Source: Pinguiococcus pyrenoidosus (taxonomy: Eukaryota; Sar; Pinguiophyceae; Pinguiochrysidales; Pinguiochrysidaceae). Taken from it: a stretch of DNA of 14,789 nucleotides. Shown in pieces: positions 8,661-14,789 of this stretch. Where the stretch lies: assembly GCA_019677205.1 (NCBI GenBank), contig JAAMXY010002048.1, positions 1-14,789 on the forward strand, read 5' to 3'. The translations under genes and the position numbers were made by a program. The notes below the pieces were generated by a model. It did no database searches, was not told the origin of the DNA, and saw only the letters and a program-made list of their open reading frames with translations. Position 1 is the stretch's first letter, and each line of letters begins with the position of its first letter.

Positions 8661-8745
8661 GACGACGGCAAGGAGAGCGAGCCTGCGCGTGATCCGCAAG
8701 ATGCCCTCGACGAGCAGCATTTCGCAGGAGCACAAAAGGGAGTTG
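8661..8745 (-). repeat. 85-bp inverted repeat, right arm
   Basis: This is the partner of 8151-8235, with three mismatches. Here the shared peptide is read from the plus strand. Confidence 0.9.
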
Positions 8746-9061
8746 GCAATGGCCATCTTTTGGAACCATCCGATGATGACAGACAAAGCGGATTCTCCCC
8801 TGCGTGACGCACCATTCAGGTGAATGGATTGGCTTGCGAGGACGACATTCTCGGTGACTTTGGCACTGACAATCTGGTGCTTGTCGTGATCGTGGCACCA
8901 AAGCAAAATGACCGGCAAAGAAGCATGTAATGACTCACTTGGCAAAGCCTCCCATTTCCTCATTAATTACTTAAATATCCGCATTCCGCACAAACGTTCG
9001 AGACCGCTGCAAGGGGGCCGGGGGTTCCCCTTCCAAAGGTGGACACCTGACAGAAGACAGG

Positions 9062-12000
9062 TCAGTCACTTTTCTCCTTCTCAGCGTGCTGTTGAAAGTA
9101 ATCAACAACTGTCTGCACTGTTTGGAGTGTTTGTTCTGCAAACTCCTTTACAACCGACTCCAAAAACCTAAACCACTCTTCATCAACGACGCTGCGGTCG
9201 ACCTCCGTCTCGTTCACCAACTGGCGTAGCAAGTTGAAGTCTTGCGTCAGCTTCAGGAAGGCTGCGTTCGCCTCTTCCAGATCTTCTGGTTTTGGCTTCA
9301 TCCCCGTCCGCCTTTTAGTTTCTTGCCGAACTTTGTCTGGATGTACTTTGCGAGCTGCTTCTCTGAACTTCTTTTCCAGTTCTTGCATCGAAGGCGGGAA
9401 GCCCTCCAACTCGTACTTCCTGCACAGACGTTTCATCTGCTGGGCAGCCGAGAAGCGTGTTGCGGGATCACCTCTGAGGCCTGTGAAGATAAACTTCGCC
9501 AACCATGCACCAGCAAGGACTCCAACCATCATCCCAGCGCCTCCAAGAAAACACGCTCCACACGCGGCTACTGCGCTCCCAGCGGTGGACAATCCGGCAA
9601 CAGCAGCCGCACTCGTGGCAGCAGTGCCCCCCATATATGCTCCTCCAGCAGTTGAAAGCGCTTCACATGCTTTCAGACCCAGTTGCTCCTTAGTTACGAC
9701 CCGGTCGTCGCTTTCGTCACAGTATCGGTACGCGTCAACTGCTACATCCACGAGATTGCTACAAAGAAGTCCAGCAGGACCCGCACCTAAAGCCGCAGTC
9801 CTCGCCACAGTGACAACCCCGCTTTGTATACTTCCGTCGCGACCAGACGCAGCTGTCAAGACAGCAGCGCCTACTGCGCATACAGCGCCTGCGGCGCAGG
9901 ATGTGCTGACTACGCTTTCGCTACACATCGCAAGACCCGCACCAGCGGAGCGGAGGACGGAGCCAACGCCAGCTGCTAAGGTTTGAGAACGAGATTCACC
10001 CTTGGGGGAGCCACGTACAACAGTGCGGATCAGCTCGAGTGCTCCAAGAGCAATAATGGCAGTGCCTGCCGCACTCAGCGTGTGATGCGGTAGGCTGGAA
10101 ACCTCTGCAATTTGGGCGACGTACTTCATCTCTGAAATGCTTCCCGCCATCTGCCCGCAAACAAAGGAATCGGCAACGTCCAATGCTTCCTTAGCTATGG
10201 CAGCAGCAGTTTCACCGACGCGTAGGTTGTGATCTTTCACGTCTTCCTCTTCGTCCTTGCGAGCGTTCACAATTGCAGATGCTGCTACAGCGACCAACTT
10301 GCCTCCAACCGTTGACAGTGCGCGCCCTAGCCCCGGGCTCACCTGAACCACGATTGTGGTTTCCGCTACTTCCTTAGTGGAAACATCATTCGCATCAAGT
10401 GTTTCTCTCAAAACCTTCGTTTTGTGCACGTCGAGAAGATAGCCACCCGTCTTTGATCTGTTCAATGTCGTCCGCGTTGCCTCCGCCGCGTTTTGCGTCC
10501 GACAACTCTCTGGTTCACCCGTCGTGTCAGAGCCTGAGAAGGTAGCCTCTTCTGTAAAGGCACGAGTTGTTTCGGTCGACTCGTCCGAGTAGCTCACCGA
10601 AAGGCCAAAATTGCTGGTCTTCACCTTCAGGCCCTTGTTCTTCGGGTATGAAACGGTCTCTCCATACGTCGTTTGAGTCGCTCTTGCTTGAACGAGCTGA
10701 CCTGCAGCGTCGCTCTGTTCCCGAACGACTGTGGTTCGTTCAAGCGTTCGAATGGCTTTCGCGAGTGGCCCATCGGCCGCAACTTCATTCCAGGTGTGCT
10801 CATGGAGTGCACTTCCGTCTGGCATACGCTCAGAAAGAGTGGTGGTTTTGATGCTGCCCTCATAGGCAGAGGAGATTCGGTTTTCGCCGGCACCCCAACG
10901 TTGATGCTCGACGCCGTAAAGCCCTCTCGAGTCTACGCGCCGTTCCAGTTTGTCAGTGAAAGCTGTCATCTCCTCCGTAGATTCGAGGCGGCTTCGTAGG
11001 ACACCATCATCACCGACCCAAGCAGCATCGTACTTCACGTGTTTTACGTCTTGTGTGCGACCGTCTGCGAAGGTGTTATGCTCCCACGTACGGCCCGAGT
11101 TTTGCGTCTCGGTTTGTCGTCTTGCGTAGACGCTTTCCTTTCCACCTGACTTGCTCTCCCACTGGACTCTCATGTGCTCCTTGGCGACCAGATCTTCCAC
11201 ATGTTCTGTTTTAGCATTCGCGTACTCCTCACCAATAAGATTGTTGTACATACTCGGACCTTCGCTGCCATCTCGTGGTACATACTTGAGAATCTCTTCA
11301 CGATTTTGATCAAGAAAGCGGACCTCGTATGGCAATCCGTCGGCTCGGACGTAGAAGCGAAAGTATGATTTGCGCTTGTGCGTGCCTGAAAACAGTTTAA
11401 GTTTCGCGACGCGGTCCCCCATGCCAACTCGCAGCTGAAACTGATTTCTGTAACGCGTCTCTGAGATCGTCGTTACAAGCTCATTGTCGATAAGCTCGGT
11501 GACGGGATCGGAACGTACAACGGCACTACCAAGCGCGGAGCTTACGCTTAGAACACCGGCACGGGCATGAGCACCAACCCCTCGGAAATTCTCCGTATAC
11601 AGGACCCCGTGCCGGCTATACCTTGTGGTGGTGTCCTCGAGATGAAGGCCTCCGCGTACGCCTCCTCCAATCGCAACTTCTGCATTCCTAGACGTTGTTA
11701 CTGATGATTCAATGCGCTGACCCAGAGCCAGTCTCCCCCGAGCCACGCTTGTCGTTTTCCTCAGAGAAATGGTGGCGATGTTATCATCAATGACGGTCTG
11801 CGCGAAGCACGTGAGACCCTCTGCGCTCACTCGGTTCAACACTTCATTCTCGAGGGCACGGTGACCATCCGTCGCCAGAAGGTATCCTGCTCCAACAATG
11901 TTGGCCAGCACTTGTCCTTCCGACCTCCCGAAGTGGTTTTGCAGCGTTTCCGACAACATAGAGCGTGCCGCCGTCTCGGCTGTGTGCGAGGCCACGATGC

Positions 12001-13271
12001 GCACGACGTCGCCAACGCTTGGCTTTCCTTCTCTGGTATTGACGGCAAGATGGAACATGCCTTCCACGAAGGTGATTCTCGCCTGATCCAAAGCGCGGCG
12101 AAGGTGGACGTCAACGTTGAGAACGATGGAGTGCATTGTGCCATGCCGATCTACATCGATGGCCTGCGAAAAGGAGAAATCCTCCACATCCTCTGTGGAA
12201 GACTCGAGGTCAGCAACTTCGCGCGTTTCGTTCCGATCTCCTCCGTCAGAAAGCTTTCCAAAGGTAGGGTCAAGATCCTGAACCCCTTCATCCTTGACCT
12301 CAGCATCCTGGTCCAGTTCGGGGCTGCCGTAGTCATCTACGGCAGTTGTATCAGCAGCAGGGCATTGCTTGAACTCCAGGTGGTCTTCATCAAGGGCTGG
12401 CGATTCAGCGAAGTCGTGTAGCCTGCTCAAGTGCTGCGGCTCCGCAATGCCCGGAGGCCGAGACTCCTCCTGTAGAAGCGATCCTTGTCAAAAACGTTCG
12501 CACCTTTCTCTAACGAGCTCAGACTGCTTGCACCTAGTTACCAAACTCACCATGAGCGGAGCAGGATGAGACCGAGAAGGCCTGCACGGTAGCTTCCTCT
12601 CAGAGGTCGTCACGACGTATGCACGATCCCCGTCCGGATGCTTCGGCGTCGTGATGCCAAACCCGCTACACGTCTTGACTTCCTCGTCTCTGACACAAAG
12701 CAGAGCTTCAGCGCGGTCTTCTTCCCAGACTGTTTCTACGGAGAACGACTTCGAAGGACTACCGCGAACAGTGGACGAGACGTTGGGAGTACCCTGAGCA
12801 TCCATCGCCAGAGTAGTGCCAACTCCGGCTTCGTTTTCGGTGTAGCCTGAAGCTCGCACGCTGAGCTCATTTTCTGGAGACACAGCAGTCGCTGTGGCTG
12901 GTGCCAAAAACTGCCACCCTGAGATAGCTCTCCAAAAACCCTGACGAAATTGACGTACGGCTGGTCCAAGAACTCCGACTTGTTCAGCACCTGCACTCAG
13001 TAGACCCGCAGAAGCGGCTACTGCTCCAGCTTTCCAAGAGAAAATAGCTTAGCTCGATGTCAATGCCCGGTTTCAAGCGTTCAAGCAATGTACCAACTGC
13101 AGCGGTTCCGGTGGGATTCCTCACACTGTGCTCTGTCCTCGAGCTGATAGTGCCATCGTTTGCGAACTCCGTTGAAATCCTTGTGTGGCTAAAGCCATTG
13201 TCTGAGGTGGTAACTGTCCGTCCAACTTGAGCATGCAAGCTGGGACACGTTGGCGGCTCCGAATCTGGCAT
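9062..13271 (-). CDS. Three-exon J-domain protein with Gly/Ala-rich hydrophobic hairpins
   Basis: The model joins 13271-13094, 13029-12551 and 12469-9062 (4065 nt, 1354 residues). Order of parts: a Gly/Ala-rich patch at about 55-80; an acidic Asp/Glu segment at about 244-324; a helical segment; a long beta-type region at about 450-870 with loosely repeated motifs (for example ETQNSGRTWEHNTFADGRT, also echoed in exon 1); a Gly/Ala-rich hydrophobic region at about 1015-1217 with glycine-zipper spacing and likely membrane hairpins; and a C-terminal J domain at about 1232-1300 with FREAARKVHPDK (HPD at 1262-1264), extended by a charged loop after HPD. J domains stimulate the ATPase of Hsp70, so the protein probably recruits Hsp70 to a membrane or an assembly. 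I do not recognise the rest. Exon 3 alone is open for over 1100 codons without an ATG near its upstream end, which supports splicing. The ATG at 13271 follows an in-frame TGA; an earlier exon cannot be excluded. Confidence 0.75.
12470..12550 (-). other. Predicted intron 2 of the J-domain gene (81 nt)
   Basis: The donor ATG|GTGAGT is near consensus and the acceptor is CTTCTACAG|GAG. The intron is a multiple of three but carries in-frame stops, so it must be removed. Splicing joins HPAPLM to EESRPPGIAEP. Confidence 0.8.
13030..13093 (-). other. Predicted intron 1 of the J-domain gene (64 nt)
   Basis: The donor reads G|GTACAT. CTAAG (a branch-site-like string) and a pyrimidine tract TATTTTCTCTT precede the acceptor GGAAAG|CTGG. 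Removing it joins GTAAV to AGAVAASAGLL, a continuous Ala/Gly-rich stretch, and restores the frame; without splicing, exon 1 stops within about 20 codons. The donor is not the strongest consensus. Confidence 0.65.
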
Positions 13272-13973
13272 TATGCGGTCTGCGAGTCAATATTCTGAGA
13301 GATGTGCCCCAGTCTGAAGTGTTCTTGCCCTTTCGAAGCGCTTTCTGTGTTCTGTGTTCTGAGATTTGGCGAGAGTTCCTTGGTTGTCTGTTCACAATTC
13401 ACGCCGTACAATGCATGGCTAACAAATGCCCTTGACGATTTTCTACGCCGACGCGCTCTGCACATCCAGCATCTATGCTCCTGTTTGGCTCCTGTCTCGT
13501 GCACTTTGAGATTTACACTCCAAGCTTTCCAATCATATCAACACTCTGAAACTTGAAGGCAAGAACCAGCAAAGAGAGGCATCAACCGTTTCATCGCCAT
13601 CCCACCTTCCAATCAAAAGAAGAACTCGCCAAAAGTGCTTCTCATGAGCTCTGGTGAAAGTGCAAAGTGTTGCGCTTAAAGGCAATTCTCGCACCAATCA
13701 GAGGATCCTCAGGAGCAATCATTTCATCGAATCAAATATACTACAGCTGAAACAGAATCGAACGAATCCACAAGTTCTTTTTGGGCGCGACGAACGTTCC
13801 GAGAAAAGCCTTCCTTGGTCCAATGAACCGGAGTTCCGATGAGCTTTTGGATCTCGGTATCTAGGTCCATATAGGATGGATACGATGGCATATTTTAAAA
13901 TTACGGTGTTCTCTCGAGTATCCAATTAGCACCGCTCTAGAGCGGAACGCATGCTCAACCAATGGATGAAAAG
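13272..13973. other. Subtelomeric spacer, no gene seen
   Basis: This should contain the promoter and perhaps a 5' exon of the J-domain gene. The small frames here have no protein character. A perfect 14-bp palindrome CCGCTCTAGAGCGG lies at 13932-13945. Confidence 0.4.
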
Positions 13974-14342
13974 CTATATGTGAAATTGTGGAGATACAAA
14001 TTTGAAATTCTTCCATATGACTTGCTCTTCGAAGCGAAACATACGCTCTCTCCTCTTGAATCTCTGCGCTTCATAGTCTGTGCGCAGGATGTGAGGGAAC
14101 CATCTCGCGCTGTGAAGCTCGAAGTCATACCGCGGACGTGCAATGGCGACATTGATGCTTGGACCTAGGTCACCAATCGTAAACTGAAGCTCAGCAAATT
14201 GCCACGCATCAGTGTCCACAAAAAAGGCCGCATCTGGAGCACATCCAATCGGCTTCGTAACGAGACCCCGCTTGAAAAACTCAAGACGTCGAAAGAGGCT
14301 TCTTCCGCTTGACGGGGGGTGAACACAGAGTTGTTGGAGCAA
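13974..14342 (-). CDS. Possible exon of unknown protein near the telomere
   Basis: About 122 codons are open on the minus strand, ending with TAG at 13974. The portion KPIGCAPDAAFFVDTDAW, then FAELQFTIGDLG and the basic end ERMFRFEEQVIWKNFKF look like a real protein. There is no ATG at the upstream end (only TTG), so it would be a last exon or a fragment; I could not identify an acceptor with confidence. The opposite strand carries a competing 68-codon frame (13962-14168, ATG to TAG) that also looks plausible. At most one is likely real. No domain is recognised. Confidence 0.3.
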   Translation of the reverse strand: MLQQLCVHPPSSGRSLFRRLEFFKRGLVTKPIGCAPDAAFFVDTDAWQFAELQFTIGDLGPSINVAIARPRYDFELHSARWFPHILRTDYEAQRFKRRERMFRFEEQVIWKNFKFVSPQFHI

Positions 14343-14713
14343 GGAGCTTCAAGAAAGGGAAACGAACCTGGTAGTCTGAACAAGAGGACAAGTTGATTCT
14401 CAGAATTGGTCTTGCAGATCGCCTCCCGCAGCTTCAGTATTGCAGTCAACCAAACGAACACACCGAGGTGCCTCAGCAATAAATTGCAGCACCCCTTCCC
14501 TTTTCCGCTTGTTTTCTGCATTGCTATTGACTTCATTTGCCTGTACGGATGTTCGTCGCGCAAGGTCTGACCTCCGCAAAGGTAAAGTAAACGATATGTG
14601 CTACAACAACCACGGCAATTCCAATGTTAACTGCTAGTTATACTTCTGCTGAAGCGAACTTTTGGAACCGTTGACGATACCGTCCACCAAGTCACTCGCC
14701 ATCCGGTTTGCCT
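14343..14713. other. Subtelomeric spacer, no gene seen
   Basis: Nothing supportable was found between the doubtful exon and the telomere array. No long repeat typical of subtelomeric satellites is visible in this short interval. Confidence 0.4.
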
Positions 14714-14789
14714 CTAGGGTTTAGAAGGGTTAGGGTTAGGGTTAGGGTTAGGGTTAGGGTTAGGGTTAGGGTTAGGGTTAGGGTTAGGG
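14714..14789 (+). repeat. Telomere repeat array (TTAGGG)n
   Basis: Ten perfect TTAGGG units run from 14730 to the last base, preceded by degenerate units (CTAGGG at 14714 and TTTAGAAGGG at 14720-14729). The G-rich strand reads 5' to 3' towards the right edge, as at the right end of a linear chromosome. The unit is the one used by animals, fungi and several protists, so it does not identify the organism. Confidence 0.97.

Larger units (their letters stand above)
8601..8930 (+). pseudogene. Acidic protein fragment with one in-frame TGA
   Basis: After a TGA at 8598 and a run of A residues (8603-8611), the plus frame reads NSDALPSDEESTAMSNSDD, then KESEPARDPQDALDEQHF and a charged stretch to SGFSPA, then TGA at 8805-8807. 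The same frame continues with protein-like sequence (NGLACEDDILGDFGTDNLVL) to TAA at 8928-8930. It contains both modules that occur separately at 8320-8370 (+) and 8151-8235 (-), so it may be the least rearranged copy. The single internal stop argues for a pseudogene, or for a small intron that I could not define. No function is known. Confidence 0.4.

Noticed and set aside
8601-8963. Minus-strand ORF of 120 codons
   Set aside because: The duplicated peptide shared with the copy at 7912-8361 is read from the plus strand here, so the minus frame is a shadow.
9234-9986. Plus-strand ORF of 250 codons
   Set aside because: It is antisense to the Gly/Ala-rich and J-domain part of the minus-strand gene; the Ala/Pro/Thr composition reflects that GC-rich sequence.
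13932-13945. Perfect palindrome CCGCTCTAGAGCGG as a regulatory site or terminator
   Set aside because: One 14-bp palindrome with no loop, no U-run and no second copy; no function can be supported.

Overview
This window is the end of a eukaryotic nuclear chromosome. Its last 60 bases are ten perfect TTAGGG units (14730-14789), G-rich strand running to the right edge, with a few degenerate units just before. Two short GT-AG introns (64 and 81 nt) can be read in one gene, while the other large genes are open over long stretches. Mid-range GC, compact introns and long ankyrin/GTPase and J-domain proteins fit a unicellular eukaryote (an alga or other protist is my guess). I cannot name the species.

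Layout, left to right. At 6-155 (+) there may be the C-terminal end of a gene entering from the left. At 613-2289 (-) lies a 558-codon unknown protein with a weak hint of a degraded nuclease fold and a basic tail. At 2290-3069 I see no gene. At 3070-7101 (-) there is a 1343-residue protein with about 15 ankyrin repeats, a Roc GTPase domain and a COR domain; part of its ankyrin array is nearly identical at the DNA level. At about 7300-8930 lies a mosaic of gene debris: kelch-like and acidic-protein fragments on both strands, with an 85-bp inverted repeat and a direct repeat. At 9062-13271 (-) there is a three-exon gene for a 1354-residue protein: a Gly/Ala-rich N-terminal patch, an acidic segment, a long beta-type region with loosely repeated motifs, a Gly/Ala-rich hydrophobic region that may form membrane hairpins, and a C-terminal J domain with HPD. 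From about 13.3 kb to 14.7 kb the sequence is subtelomeric with one doubtful ORF, followed by the telomere.

The three large genes all lie on the minus strand and so are transcribed away from the telomere. Nothing in the sequence shows that they act in one pathway. Two of them (558 and 1343 residues) end in basic, nuclear-localisation-like tails, and the third looks membrane-associated with an Hsp70 co-chaperone module. The strongest candidates for something undescribed are the J-domain protein and the kinase-less ANK-Roc-COR protein. The rearranged debris between them is what one expects from a recombining chromosome end.
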